Counted from the stretch's first letter, positions 46,724 through 58,911 are shown. The stretch is 64,000 nt of DNA from Holacanthus passer (GCA_025331565.1 JAFREQ010000151.1:310001-374000), one strand, 5' to 3'. Notes: generated from the letters alone by a model not told the origin. Program-made: numbers and translations.

Positions 46724-47260
46724 TTATCCCACACTATCACATGGGATCCCATGTAGTGTGACCTGTACGTGCGTCTGCCCCTGAGGAGGCTGAACCGACA
46801 CTTTTCCGTCACCGTTCAGCCTCGGGGCCCCGCGGCTGTGAGCTTCCTCCAGGGCCGCTCCGAGTGCTAGTTTGAATTGGTCATTTGTTATATTGACGGC
46901 GCACTGAAGGCTTCCCATTGATTTCCCATCGATGTGTAGGTGAGCAGTAGATAAGCCAGCAGACGGGAGGAGATAAGCGCCTGTCGTCTTCCCTGACAGT
47001 CGCGGACGCCTCAAAGGACGACGCAAAGTCAGATGTCTCCCAAAGTCACCCGTTGAGTGTAGAGTCCCCCCCACACAAACACAAGCTCTCAAACAAAAGT
47101 CGTCAACAGCTCGTAGCGAGTCCAACCTTCTTGCCATTGAGCACTGCAAGGCTGCTATATTGAATTAGCTCTCGTCTCTGTCACATTAGAAGTCCTCTCT
47201 CTGACAGCAGCGTATCAATCAACTGATTCATTCTTATTAGATTAAACTATGGGGGTGTCG
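46724..47260. promoter_or_regulatory. CNE-like block
   Basis: Unique, CpG-bearing DNA: 'gaattggtcatttgttatat', 'tgacggcgcactgaaggc', 'cccatcgatgtgtaggtgag', 'gacagtcgcggacgcctc' and 'cttattagattaaactatg'. On the minus strand it is open for 141 codons with no recognisable domain and no framing splice sites. I favour a regulatory element. The open frame deserves one protein search. Confidence 0.35.
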
Positions 47261-49781
47261 CGTCGTTAATGTGAAAAATGGGACGTTGGAGCGAGAGGAT
47301 GGAAAATCTATTTCAACAAGGGGCCAAGAGTCAGAGGAAGAACGTCAAACGTTACTAATGGTAATGTTTGCAGTCTGAACTAAGGACATTAATATTGATT
47401 GATTGATTGACACCTTAATCTGTCTTCACATATGGAAATTCAGGTGTTGGGACTTTTGATGGACGCGCCAGAGATTAATCTACAAACTTTGACATTTTCT
47501 TCAGCGTTTTAATCAATTACAACATGGCTGAAAGCAAAAGTAAATCCAATTAAACTGTGGTGTCTAATATAAAGGTCTTAACCTCTGGATCTTTTTTTTA
47601 TCGCTCGCTTATGTGAGGAATGTAGCTGAAATAGTAAGGATGTTAGTTTGGGAGCATGAGGTGGGTTCAAGGTCAGTGGTGGGTTAGTATACTGTGTTAT
47701 TCATGTGGGTGGGTGGCTGCCTTCAAGGCTTAAATCAGGGAACAAAACTCTCATGAGCAGAAAACATTGTGGATTACCTGAAAGACTTTAACATGAATAT
47801 ATCTGTGGCTATTTTTAGGAAGGCGTGCGGTAAATCCCTCTGCCTTGAGGAGGGTGTATACCTGCGAATATCTGCTCCACATAACACGCGAGTGAAATGA
47901 AACCAGAGGTGATTATAGTTGTATCCTAATTTCTGTAGTCATAAGCAGTATGCTATAAATAGTTGTCCCTAATAATTCTTCTTTCACACACACACACATA
48001 CACACACACACCAAAATCTGCTTAAATCACTGAAAAGGCTATTTTTGCTCGATGCATTATTTAAAGATTACCCACTTCAGCACGTTTCATTCTCACTCAT
48101 TTCAGAAAAATATGTCTGACTCGAGCGAATAATTAGTCGTCCTCCGGTTCGGTTCAGAGATCGAGAAAACCTGTTCTCGTATGTGCAGACAGCAGCTCTG
48201 AAGAGTCAGCCGACTGCAGGCGAAGACATCCTCGCAAATTTGAACACAATCGCCTGTCAAAACAATGAGGCCGACATGCACGAAAACTTTACTCTGAAGT
48301 GCTTTTTGGCAGCCGGAATCAGAGCTGAAATATGGCCACGGGCTTCTGGAACAAAGGCAGCCTCCATACTGTGTTTTTGTGCCAAATTTCACAACCCTGT
48401 AAATGGCAATTAAAATGGGTTGTGAATAATGCAATAGGGAAGCTAGCCAGTTAGCTGCTTCCTCTGTTGCTGCCTTCGAACTAACGGCGAAGCAGAATCA
48501 TCTGGTCAAACAAGCGCAGTCAGGAGCACTTTGTCTCTTCTCCTCCCAGCTCGCTTTGCCAGTTTCAAACATCCACAGGCTTCCTGACAGTCGTGACGCT
48601 CCCCTACCTTCTATCGTTTTCTGCCTAGTTGTCCTCCCTCATTTGCTCTTGAGCTTAAAGGAAGAGCTTTATTGGAAGAGGAATGGAATTTGATAAGCCG
48701 GTGTCGGAAGTCCGTGGGTCTCATTCCCCTCAGGAAGAAGCGAGCGGTGTTCGCCCACTCGGGCCTGAGCAAGTGGGAGTCAGAAGGTGGTGATTAAAGG
48801 AATGGCAGGATGGGGAGAGAGAAACTGGGGTGAGGGTTGGTGAAATGGGAAGAAGAGAAGCGAGGGGACTAGAGGGAGCTGCAGTGAGGAGTGTGTTGTG
48901 GCAGCAAAGAGGCTTTGGTAGCTCCTAAGTGGCCTCTTTTTTTTTTACTGTATCGTCCAAGTCACCAGTCCCCGAGGGGGGACTTTGAAAGAAGTGATTT
49001 GCCTCTTTTTTTCCCCGGCTTTGTTCCAGACGCTGTTGGTTGGAACCTCAGGGGAACTTAACTCGTGGGAGAGAGTCAGGCTTTGTCGCCATATTTATTC
49101 CATGTTGTGGACTCATTTGCATAAAACATAAAAAAAAAATCGTCATCCTGTCATATAAATCTGCAAACCTAGTATATTTCAAGACTTTGATTATCTATAA
49201 TGACGCTAGAGTGGAATTCTCTGTTCATCCTTTTTATTCTTATGGGCACAGAATCCGTCTCCGTTATCTCTCTGATGACTGTGAACAGGAGTTAAAACAC
49301 GTTTGAGTCAGATAAGTAGTCACCAAATTATTTTTGGAATCAGCCAACTGCCAAGAAATGAAGCAGATTTTGGTGCAACATCAACAGCTGTGAGTGTCTC
49401 GAGTCAATCCTTTTCAGCCACCTTGCGTGTTCTCGGAAGCATTTCACTGAGCTCACAGTGCAATAAACACTCCTGTGCTTTAACACAAAATGGAAAAAAA
49501 TGGCTCGAATCATGAAAAAGCCTCTTTGTGTCCCAGTTATGTACAAAAAACTGGAGTGAAGCGTCAGCCATTATGCAGTCGGTGTAAACAGCAGCACTGG
49601 TTGGAGCTGAAAGATATCATGGCTGAAACACATGAGGTGCAAACAGAATGTGCAGATTAATAAATCAAAGCTCTATTTGGTACAATCATATTCACGAGAG
49701 CACTTGATTTAATATCCTAAATTAGAATAAAACTGTGTGTGCAGGTCCTTCAGATTCACTGTGTGGTGCTGGGTCTGTTGT
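47261..49781. other. noncoding stretch
   Basis: Unique DNA. A GATT tandem lies at 47397-47410 and a CA run at 47985-48011. A purine-rich part is at 48770-48900. No gene or transposon is seen. Confidence 0.45.
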
Positions 49782-49950
49782 CGAGCTGGAATGATTCACC
49801 AAAAATGAATCTACAATGATAATCGACAAATTGTTTCAGCCATTTTTCAAGCGCCGGTTCCAGCATCTTGAATTTGAGGATTTGATTTTCTTGCAGCAAA
49901 ACGAACACCTTTGGGTCTTGGATTATTTTTTGGATAAATTGAATAATATA
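49782..49950. mobile_element. decayed teleost repeat, family R2, copy 4
   Basis: 'tgataatcgacaaattgttt', 'cagccatttttcaagcgcc', 'ggttccagcatcttgaattt' and 'gaggatttgattttcttgc', then 'cctttgggtcttgg', follow the arm of family R2. Well preserved for about 150 bases. Confidence 0.75.
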
Positions 49951-50855
49951 AATACTTCACCCTGGACTTATGAAGGGCATTTTTTTCTTTGGGTCTTTTA
50001 CCTCTTGAGTCCCTTCGGCCTCCTTTTAAAGTAATCACAGCCTGACCATGACTGTGCAGCTCGTTGATATCACATTATACATCTTCAGAGTATTCGAGTG
50101 GAAATGGCTCACGCAGTCTCACTACAAGCTGCCAGAGTGGAAAGTTGCCTGGCGCCGCTTTAAGTCCTTGTTTGATAGATAATAATTACAGGCAGAATCC
50201 TCTATATCACAGGGATACAGCGCAGCAGTTGCTCAATGTGGCTCGCAGCAAAATCACGGACTCCTACAGAGGCTACAAATGTACAAATGGTATAGCCAGA
50301 TCTGCTTCACACACACACACACACACCTCTTCCTGTTGCTTGCGAGGGACTGAAGGGCAGGTGTCCGTGTGGTGGAAACACAGCAGCACAGTCGCCCTCT
50401 TGGCGGCTGCTGGCAGCTTTATTGATGACTCTTGATGGCAGCAGTGATGGGATCGGCTCGAGCTTCATCGCAGAACAGGAGGGACCTGCTGCTACTGCGA
50501 GGGCTGAATCCTCTCAGTGCATCACACACAGACACAGAGAGGGAGAGAGAGCTCGTACAGTTAAAACTAGAGAAAATACATCCACATGCACACACAGCAT
50601 GAGACGACATCATCTGTGTCCTTTGCTTTGTGCATTGCATTCACTGACATTTTCTTTTCTGTTTTCCATGCACACACACACACACCTCTCACACATCTTG
50701 AATAGCAAAGGACATCATGCACACACAATTAGATGATACAACACACGTGAGTTTCTCTAGTCTGTTCTTAAGCCTCCACGAGCCTGCGTGTTCCACCTCA
50801 TACTCTGTTTTTATGGCTTCTTCTTCCCCTTCCTCCCTAACTCCCCTACAGCGAG
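49951..50855. other. noncoding stretch with CA runs
   Basis: Short CA repeats at 50308-50326 and 50671-50685 in otherwise unique DNA. Open frames of up to 123 codons carry no domain. Confidence 0.45.
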
Positions 50856-50859
50856 GGTC

Positions 50860-51265
50860 ATTACTGTTGCTGCACTACAGTGATTTGTAGCACGGTCTCC
50901 GCCACCAGCTTTGCTGCTGTAATTGTGCAGCTTTAGACTCCAATTAGCATAGGTTTCCATATGTATGGAGGAGCTCTCCATGTATTATAACCATTGTCAG
51001 AAGAGGCCAGGGCACCAGGAGCTAATGTGTATTATTAGCATGGCTGGCGGAGGCTACGGGAGGCGGGGGTGCCAGGGATGGAAGCTGGTGAAAGATGCGG
51101 TTTTGAATCTGTTTCCTGTCAAATGAATCTTGGCCTCGGGTGACCTAATTAGGCCGGTAATAAATCAAAGCACCCCACAGGCTCGCGCATTCTGTTGGTA
51201 TGAGATATGTCAGTGACCCTCAGGGGAGGCCAGGGCAACCTTCATCACTTCACTGAATCAAGGTT
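50860..51265. promoter_or_regulatory. strong CNE-like block
   Basis: About 400 bases of unique sequence with many homeodomain-type cores: 'gctgtaattgtgcagc', 'ctccaattagcataggtttc', 'tgtgtattattagcatggc', 'gacctaattaggccggtaat' and 'aaatcaaagcaccccac' (TCF/LEF-like). One of the clearest enhancer-like stretches in the window. Conservation not tested. Confidence 0.45.
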
Positions 51266-53161
51266 AGGGCTGAAAATCAAGGACTGTGTGCAAACTCTCC
51301 CAGTCCTTTGGCAGACGCTTCCATATTTAATTTAGTCAGAAGAATGGCTGCACAAAATAGGATGCACTTAAATGAGTGAGTGCTGACCTATATGGGACAT
51401 TTACAGGTCACATCACAGGTAATTCTTGTTTGTGACTCCACCTGCACATAGTTTGTGTTTAAGTTTGCATCTGGCTTTAAAGCTTTTCTTTTTCATTAAG
51501 GGAGTTTTTGCAAGCAGGACAATTTTTGCTTGAGCTGTCAGTGAAGTTTAAAGCTGTGCTAATCAATATTATTATATTAACAGTGGGTCAGAAGACTGTG
51601 TGTAATGTGACAGCTGCTGCTCAGAGTGACAAACCCACAGTGAATTATCACCCGACTGCACTTCTTCAGCTCTTTGTTTTAGTTTTGCAACCTGTAACTT
51701 TGCTGTTTTGATTCAGTCTCACTGCTCTCGTCTTGTGTTTTCCAGTCATTTCCTGTCACCTCAGGTTCAATTAGATTCCGTTTGCACATTAGATTTTATT
51801 TGTAGTTCGCACTTGTAATGCTGTTGCTGTTTTATTGTGTCTTAAAATGATCATCAGATGAACTTTAAAAGTGATAAAGCACCTTGGATGCCTGTGAGAT
51901 CCTGCGTACTGTAGGTGCTGCAGGCTGCTGTGAAAGTGAGCAGTGAACAGGATGCTGACCTTTCCTGATGATGATTTTAAAGCTTTTTCCAAATATCAGA
52001 TTATAGTGTCTAGTGGGAACCTCTCTCTTCAGTTTCAAGCGTCTTTTTTGTTTTTTGTCCTTTCCAAAGAGATGCCGTGTTGTTATGCATTCTCAACATT
52101 CAACATCCTTCATGCTCAGGGTGCTCAAGTTAAAAATATGCTTAAAGGGTTTCAAATAGGATACCAGTGGGCTCATAGCAGCCACCGGTGCATCCAACAT
52201 CTGTGTTCCGCTTCTAGCTAAAGACAGATACCCCGCAGGCACAGAGGCTTATATGTATGTGATACACCTGAGGTGACTCTAAGCCAACAGTTTCGACTGT
52301 TTTCCAACATTTATTTCCAAAAATGTTCCCCCCATGCTTGGAAATGCTCTTTCCAAGTTGCTAAAGCGGTGATGCACCCCACTGGTTTCTTAAAAACAGA
52401 GCAGCTCTTGTACAAGCCACTGTACACGAAACAAGTCTCTGCTGTACAACTTTCACTAATTATGCAACACGTTTAACAGTTTATGAAGATTCAGGGCACA
52501 AATAAATGATAATAAACAGGCAGGCGCTGGTATTCATGCGAGCTCAGCCTCAATGAGAGAGCGGCGCTTACAACTAATGAAACCAGCAAAGCAGAACTCC
52601 CCAAGTCCAGGTCACTTATTGACTGAAGCCTCACCTGTCCACACACACACATACCAAACACGTCTGCTGTGGATGCTGTTTGGAAACTATATTGCCGGGA
52701 GGCTGTTGGTGTAGATGGTGGCGCAGCGGGCTGACAGGTGTGACAGCCCTCGTGCTCCGAGGCAAGAGAAGGAGGAGGCGGCTAACAACCCTGATAGGCC
52801 AATAGCTCAGCCCGGAGCCCTCTGGGAAATGTCCAGCTGCTGGTCTTATTGGTGGGAAGATGAAGCTGACAGGCCTTAGAGGACGGCGCTCGGTGGAATG
52901 CCTTGTCTTTCTCACTTAGGCTCTCTCTCCCTCAATCTCCCTCCTCTTTTTACTCGCCTGAAAGTCTCCTGGTGGGTTTCTGAGCTGGTAAAGCAGCATT
53001 ATCTGTCATGTAGATAATGGAATCAGAAGCTTAAGTAATTGTCACGTACAGTATATCTCATACGCTGCCACTGTGATTCACTGTGCTAATGCTGTTAGTT
53101 TGATATGCAGCGATTTACAGCCTCGTAGATTTGAATTGTCTGACTGTTTGTTTGTTTTTAG
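51266..53161. other. noncoding stretch
   Basis: Unique DNA. A GC-richer part at 52660-52900 has several open frames on the minus strand but no domain. No repeat is identified. Confidence 0.4.
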
Positions 53162-53211
53162 CCATCAACACCAAGGCCTATGACTATGTGGTATCTATGA
53201 ATTATCTCTAA
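53162..53211 (+). other. candidate exon after a near-ideal acceptor
   Basis: Branch-point-like 'tctgac' and the tract 'tgtttgtttgtttttag' end at 53161. The following bases read INTKAYDYVVSMNYL then TAA in one frame. 'tatgtg|gtatct' could be a donor at 53190/53191. It could be a short terminal exon or chance. No known product. Confidence 0.2.
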
Positions 53212-54889
53212 AATCCTCTAAAGAACTAACAGTCCAACAATTTTACAACTAAAGTTCAGTTCTGACATATTGATTTTAAATCAAGCCTAACCGTGTAGTT
53301 TGGTGCCTAAAACAATGTGTGACAATGAAGATCCAGGACAGCGAATGTCTGGCAAGATGAGAGATGAGATGTCAGGAGAGATGGGCCTAACAACAGATTA
53401 TCTAAATTATTCTAAATTGTCCATGTTGATGTAGACAACACATTGTGCATGATGACAGGTGCTATACTGCACAGCCGGGGGTGTCAAGCTGATATAACCT
53501 GGGGGCTCCTGGTCAGGTTGTTCTCTTCTCGTCAGGCTGCTGGAACATTTGGTGGAGAAAAAAATCCAGTAGTTTCTTTGCAGTAACTTTCTACAACATT
53601 CACCAAAAAGCCCTGAACAACTCGTCTTTCCCTGTCCTCCGCCTTGTACCAAGCATACGGATTCTGCATGTTTAGCAGCGTGCGTCTGTAGAACAGCTTT
53701 CTGTGGGCAGGTGAGACGGGAAGCAGTCATGTTCGACTCCATGAAAGAAGCTGTACTTTTGTCTACAGCTCTTCAAAGTATCTGTGCTGCCTTTCTTTTA
53801 TGTTAAACTTCAGTGTGTTGCAGCTTTGCTTGAACATGAAATGACAAGTCTGAGAAAAAGTGGAGCTTAATTAAAATGGACAAGTACTAATTTACAGGCT
53901 GGTTGTAACTGTAAATTCATAGCAACTCGTGAGACCTCCTGAATTTATAATATGTAATGCAAAAACATAACTTTTCATTCCTGAGTTTGCGTCATTTATC
54001 ATTTATTATCCTCCCTCTGTATACGGCGCAGTACAGCACGTAGAGGAAGGAAATTGTGTTTCTCCTGGTCCTCAGTGCAAAACAGAAGGAATGAATGATG
54101 CAACATTCGGTGGGAGGGAAGCAAACATTCAAGCTACACATGCAGCGAGATGCAACAACAAGATATGAACACAAACACAGAAACAAGACACAATCATGTA
54201 GTGCAATACACAGGATGACGAGACATGACTGTAAAAATGGAAGAATTGAAATATAAGTGTGAGTGAAATAGTGCAGTTATAACATCTAAATATTATTAAA
54301 AATGGGTGTAAAAGTGCTTATTTTCACTTTAATCTCTTGCTAAATTTTACAGGCTGCAACTGGTGGGAATGTGTTAGTGTGACAAGACTAATATAACACG
54401 TGTGGCTAATGCGCTAACCTTAAACATTGTCTTTCTACAGAAACCCTCCCCGAGGTCATGCTTAGGTTAAAATTCTATTTGTCACTTGAATTTCAGGCTT
54501 CGACTAGAAATGGATTGTTCTATAATGGCTGTAAATGCTACTCCCACTCCCACACAGAGACAGACACCCGACTGATGCTTGCTCATTTAACCTCTGGCTA
54601 CGAGCATCTGACTGTGAATGCAGCATAAGAGCAGGAGCAACAATGAATTATCATGAAGTGTCTGAGTGTGTGTCTGCTAATATTGTCACCTCAACACAAC
54701 ACTTTTTTTCTGAATATATGTACACAAGTGATGATGAAAAAAAATGTAAAGCTTTGAATAATTCATATTTTGAAGGTAAGCGATGCCGCAGCAAAAAGAG
54801 GAAACGTGTTCTGGAGTTGCAAATCTGTTATCTGGGCGGAAGGGTATGTAAATGCACAAGTGCAATCTCAATAGGAGTAGACGTCAAAT
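53212..54889. other. noncoding stretch
   Basis: Unique, AT-rich DNA. A donor-like 'tttgaag|gtaagcg' at 54775 lies in an open frame of 118 codons without recognisable content and without a good acceptor. Confidence 0.4.
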
Positions 54890-55060
54890 GACACCGCGGG
54901 CGGATCGTGTCTTCCTCGCCATCAGCCGAAGCGGGCCTGTTTTCCCACAAACAATCTCGTTTCCGCGAGACGAACGGCCCAAGGTCACAAGCTGGAAGTG
55001 GGGCGCCGCGCCCTTCACTATCCTTCGCCGGGCTCGGAAGCACTGGCTGCTTAGCTCGCC
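54890..55060. other. CpG-rich patch
   Basis: 'gacaccgcgggcggatcg', 'gtttccgcgagacgaacgg' and 'ggcgccgcgcccttcac' raise the local CpG density well above the flanks. Both strands are open for many codons for compositional reasons. It could be a small CpG island or a constrained element. No promoter motif is certain. Confidence 0.35.
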
Positions 55061-56068
55061 ATGCAGCAGAAAGCAGGGGTGAGAGATGAGAGGCAGGCAA
55101 CAGAGAAAGTAAATCGAAACAGTGTGAGGAAATGAGAGGAAGGGAAGCATGTGCACTGAAAGGCGTTATGTCCTCGCCTTTTTGTGAGCAGAATCCAAAT
55201 GTTTTCATGCTGCAGGATTCTTTTTTTTCACCCACATACATCAATATCTGACTGCAAAAGATTTTTTTAAACACATGAAGCGGCGATGAAAGATTGGCAG
55301 GGGACCTGACGATTCCTTCGCTGCATGTTTTAGCAGCTCCTTTTGCAGCAGAGGTGTCTTTCTGAGGCCTTAAGGGAGGAAAAGTGACATTGAAAATTTA
55401 AGAAAAGTAGCGCACTTTTTTAGTGTAGCTCTTAATCTTCACCTCGACTAAAGTTTAATGCAGCTGGTAAATGTGAAACTCAGTGAGTTTGCGCCGAGAA
55501 GAGTAAAATTAGACTCTGAGATATATTTGTCAAGATGTGAATCCCTCCGGTCTTTAGGCGCAGCTCACCTATAGGGTGCACAAACAAGTGACATCATCTC
55601 CCTGGCGTTGCAAAGCCCCTCCCCTGTGGCTTTGAGTGACAGCTCCTGGCGGCAGGGCCCCCGGGCAGCGAGTCTTAAACACAGCGCTCGGAGCCACAGA
55701 GTCTCAGAGCCCAGGGCTACGCCAGCTGCTGCGCTGATACCCCTCTGTGGGGTGCCAGCAACATCTCCGAGCGGGTGTTCACACACGACTGGAGACTTGT
55801 GCGCGTGCACATGTGTGTGTTTGTCCTCTGCCTGCGTGCACGAGGTCGGGCATGTGCGTGTGTGTGTTTGAGGAAGGGATCAGAGACAGCGCGGCCAAGG
55901 CAGTTCGGGGTGTTTACTTTTAATTACGTTGTTTTTTTTACCCCCCTTTCTCAACAATGAACGAGGGTTTCTATTAATTATACACAGGAAATGTGCTGTG
56001 GGTTTTCACAGGCGCTGAGATATGCCTTTTGTGCGTCCCCGCGTTTTCCTTGTATTGACTTTGAGCAG
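55061..56068. other. noncoding stretch with a GC-rich part
   Basis: GC-rich at 55600-55870 ('cctggcggcagggcccccgg'), grading into TG-rich sequence. No domain appears in any open frame. Confidence 0.4.
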
Positions 56069-56077
56069 ATAAACGAG
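56069..56077 (+). other. possible 9-nt microexon
   Basis: 'cttgtattgactttgagcag' precedes ATAAACGAG, and 'gtatgttttg' follows. The size is a multiple of three, as in neuronal microexons. The pyrimidine tract is mediocre, and chance is the likelier explanation. Confidence 0.08.
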
Positions 56078-56084
56078 GTATGTT

Positions 56085-56230
56085 TTGGTTCATATTCAGC
56101 GGCTGTCAATGGATCGTGTTTAATGTCTGCTATTACGAATGATTAGCTTTGGATTAGCTGCGGCTTTTGTCTCGTCTGCCCGCTTTGTTGTCTCTGTCCC
56201 TTTCAAATCCAAGTCATTTGGAGAAGTGGC
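56085..56230. promoter_or_regulatory. CNE-like block
   Basis: 'tcaatggatcgtgtttaatg', 'attacgaatgattagctttg' and 'gattagctgcggcttttgtc', unique and rich in ATTA-type cores. Confidence 0.35.
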
Positions 56231-56629
56231 TCTTTAGAATTGTGTCCCAATCAAAAGTAGAGAGGAACAAAATAAAAACCTGCGGGGCTGGACTATTATC
56301 ACGTTGCTGTTTTTGATGGTGAGTCTTGACTTTGATGGTTAGACATGTTGGCAAACACTGCGCGACTTTACTCCGAGCGGGATGTCGGCTGAATACAAAG
56401 CAGGCTGTCGATATGGTCATTGTTTGTGTGTTTGTTGAAATTTGTATAATGATAGTCGTATCCACTCATGAAACAGTGGGTGTTGTAGTATTATAAATGT
56501 TTTAATTAAAGACTGAATCAATACTAAATCTCATCGGGGGGAAAATTGCTGCGCTCAGACTCCACACTTGCACAAAAATAGAAATGCATCCTGCCTCTTA
56601 AAATCATCTATATGTTCATCGGCGCGCAG
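56231..56629. other. noncoding stretch
   Basis: Unique DNA, nothing recognised. Confidence 0.4.
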
Positions 56630-56785
56630 TTTTTAAATCACAATTAATTTGATAGTTTGTGCACGTGCACAGGCCTCGTACGCTGCCCCATTAACTCCCA
56701 CAATTAGCAATAAATGTCTAATGAAATGGTTATTGTGAGTATTGCTATGCATATAAATCAGCTTGTTATGGAGAAAATTGAGAAA
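56630..56785. promoter_or_regulatory. CNE-like block
   Basis: 'cacaattaatttgatagttt', 'ccattaactcccacaattag', 'caataaatgtctaatg' and 'tgctatgcatataaatcag'. High density of homeodomain and POU-like words in AT-rich unique DNA. Confidence 0.35.
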
Positions 56786-56929
56786 TTTAGAACAAAAACA
56801 GACTTTTAAATAGAAGCGGAGGTCTAGGCTAGATGACCTAATGTGTTTGGCTCATAGTTCTTCCACAAATACAGAATATACTGACTGTTTGTAACCCCTG
56901 ATGAGCACTTGACTCCACAAGGGAACCGA

Positions 56930-57380
56930 AATTTTAACACCCACATTAAGAGCATTACAAATTCAGCCGACTGTCACCTTAAGAATATCATCAAGAACTA
57001 AAGGACTAATGTCTCAGCAGGATTTAGACAAAAGTATCCGCGCTTTTATCTTCAGCAGGCTCCACCACTGTAATGGTGTCTTTACAGGGCTCTCAGAAAA
57101 GTCAGACGGAGATCAGACGGCCGCAGCTGAATCACAACGCTGCAAGAGTCCTCACTCAGATCAAGAAAGTGTAACACATCAGTCAAGTCCTCAGATCTCT
57201 GCACCGGCGTCAGAGAATTGATTTTAAAATACCACTATTGGTTTGTGAAGCAGTGAACGGTTTAAGGCCTGAGTCGGATCTAAATATGGAGACGCAGCGT
57301 TCAGTTCTTGTGCAACACATATCTGGAACAAACAGAAAACCGAGAGGTCTAAACACTCCACTGACGTGATCGTGCTCTTT
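56930..57380 (+). pseudogene. L2-like non-LTR retrotransposon fragment (end of ORF2)
   Basis: One frame from about 57009 reads MSQQDLDKSIRAFIFSRLHH then CNGVFTGLSEKSD, the well-known 'HAFI-SRLDYCN-L-GL' stretch near the end of L2/Rex-type reverse-transcriptase ORFs. After frameshifts, pieces equivalent to 'AARVLT' and 'LRSLH...RIDFKI' follow in other frames, near 57140 and 57190-57230. In-frame stops and frameshifts show that it is dead. Upstream bases to 56930 fit the preceding 'HIKS...HLKNI' part. The 5' portion is absent, as is usual for 5'-truncated insertions. Confidence 0.8.
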
Positions 57381-57427
57381 TAACATTGTCGAACTGCATT
57401 ACCCAGAGTGCAACTCAGAATTTCAGT

Positions 57428-57576
57428 TCACCCACTACTTTGGCTTATGATGAAATACTTGCAGATACAATTCCCATCATCCTCAGCTGTGCTTTTGCAT
57501 TAGCATTTAGCTCTGTGTACCTCTGAGCTCATGTGCAGCCTCGCAGATCTCCCAGCATGCCTGTAGACTCTTGGCC
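57428..57576 (+). repeat. decayed teleost repeat, family R1, copy 3
   Basis: 'ctttggcttatgatgaaata', 'cccatcatcctcagctgtgc' and 'gcatttagctctgtgtacc', then 'gcctgtagactcttgg', follow the 3' half of family R1. It sits between the L2-like coding fragment and a possible L2-like tail. Confidence 0.7.
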
Positions 57577-57589
57577 TTGTTATCTTCTA

Positions 57590-57700
57590 ATTTATTTTAC
57601 TCTTTTATGTGTCTTTTATATGATCTTGTATTTTTTTTTTTCTTTCTGCCCTTTAATTTGCACTTGAAATGGCCTTGAAAAGCACTATGCAAAAACGAGA
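57590..57700 (+). repeat. possible L2-like 3' tail
   Basis: 'cttttatatgatcttgtatt', a T run, 'tttaatttgcacttg' and 'ccttgaaaagcactatgc' resemble the 3' untranslated end of fish L2-type elements ('gaaaagcactat'). If so, the R1 copy at 57428 interrupts one L2 insertion. Confidence 0.4.
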
Positions 57701-58911
57701 AACCTGCTTTAGTGTCGATGCGGCAAGCTTTAAATGCTGCAGGTGAACCATGTGAACAGGTCAGTCTGTTTAATGAAGTCACACAATGACGCAGTTCTTT
57801 AGCTACAAACAACTTTTAGCTTTGTTCATTTAACTTCTGTGGTGGCGAACGCCGTCTCCTGACACGTCTCCTTTTTGTAAATGCCAGTTTTTGAAGTCAG
57901 CTGAAGCTTGTTTTCAAGGCTGTTTTTGTAGTCATGCAATGTGCATACACAGCAAATAGGCCCCTGCTGAGACCTCACTGAATGGGCTGTTGTCAGAATG
58001 TACAGTAGAGCTGCTGTGTTCTTCTGTGGGATTCAGTGTAGACGTTTAACCCTGTAGGGTGAATAGCTGAATATATATGAATCATTTGTGATGCAATATG
58101 ACGTCGGCTTTTGACTGACACATTCACACCCTTTTGCTCATTCGGTGTGAATGTGCTGCGTGTGGTCTACAGCGGCTGCTCTTCGCATGATGGATTTCTC
58201 ACCTGCGCGATTCGAAGGTTGCACATGCGGAACCCGCTGAGCGAGAGTTAACAAGGTGACAAGTGAGACATGAGTGTTTTGCTGTTAAGTTTTTGCATCT
58301 GTTCATTTTTCCGAGGTTCGTTAGATATGAAACAGCTGAAGGCGTAAATCCATAGATCTGAGTAGCTACGCACCATTTGGAAAAAAAGAGATACCCTCAG
58401 GTGTACTTTGATCAGTTGTTCTCTATTGTGGGAGAGATTAGAAGCTATTATTTGTGAGAAGTGCAGTAATTGATACAGCAGGGCTTGTTAGATAAACAAT
58501 AAGTTGACTCGCTCTCGGCTTGTAGCAAGAGATGGCCAATTTAACTTGAGATACAAATCAAAGTAAAGTAATTGTGTATTTCATCACCTGTAATGAAGCG
58601 TTGGATGATGTGCACCCAGAATACACTCTTTTTTTTCAGTGTTCATTAGGTTACTGTATTTAAATAGTGATGATTGCAGTTTATTTTGAAAAGAAATCTA
58701 ATTTCCTGTTAGGAACGAAAAGTTTCACAGATGTCGCTTTTTCAAATCAAACATTTTCCATTTTCCTCTCCCAAAAAAGACACATGCACTCCATATGGAA
58801 TCATAGCTTAGCTGTATGTTTATCTTTGTCCGCTGAAGCTCCTTCCTGTGGTTTTCATTGAGCCGAGCCGCGGCCTGTCAAGTGTTGGCTGCGACTCTCT
58901 CTGTCGTTCAG
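57701..58911. other. noncoding stretch
   Basis: Unique DNA with T runs. From 58860 the composition turns CpG-rich, leading into the candidate exon. Confidence 0.4.

Noticed and set aside
50064..50435. 123-codon frame
   Set aside because: Includes a CA microsatellite translated as alternating His and Thr. No recognisable content.
54828..55274. 148-codon minus-strand frame
   Set aside because: It crosses a CpG-rich patch where stop codons are rare. No domain or splice context.
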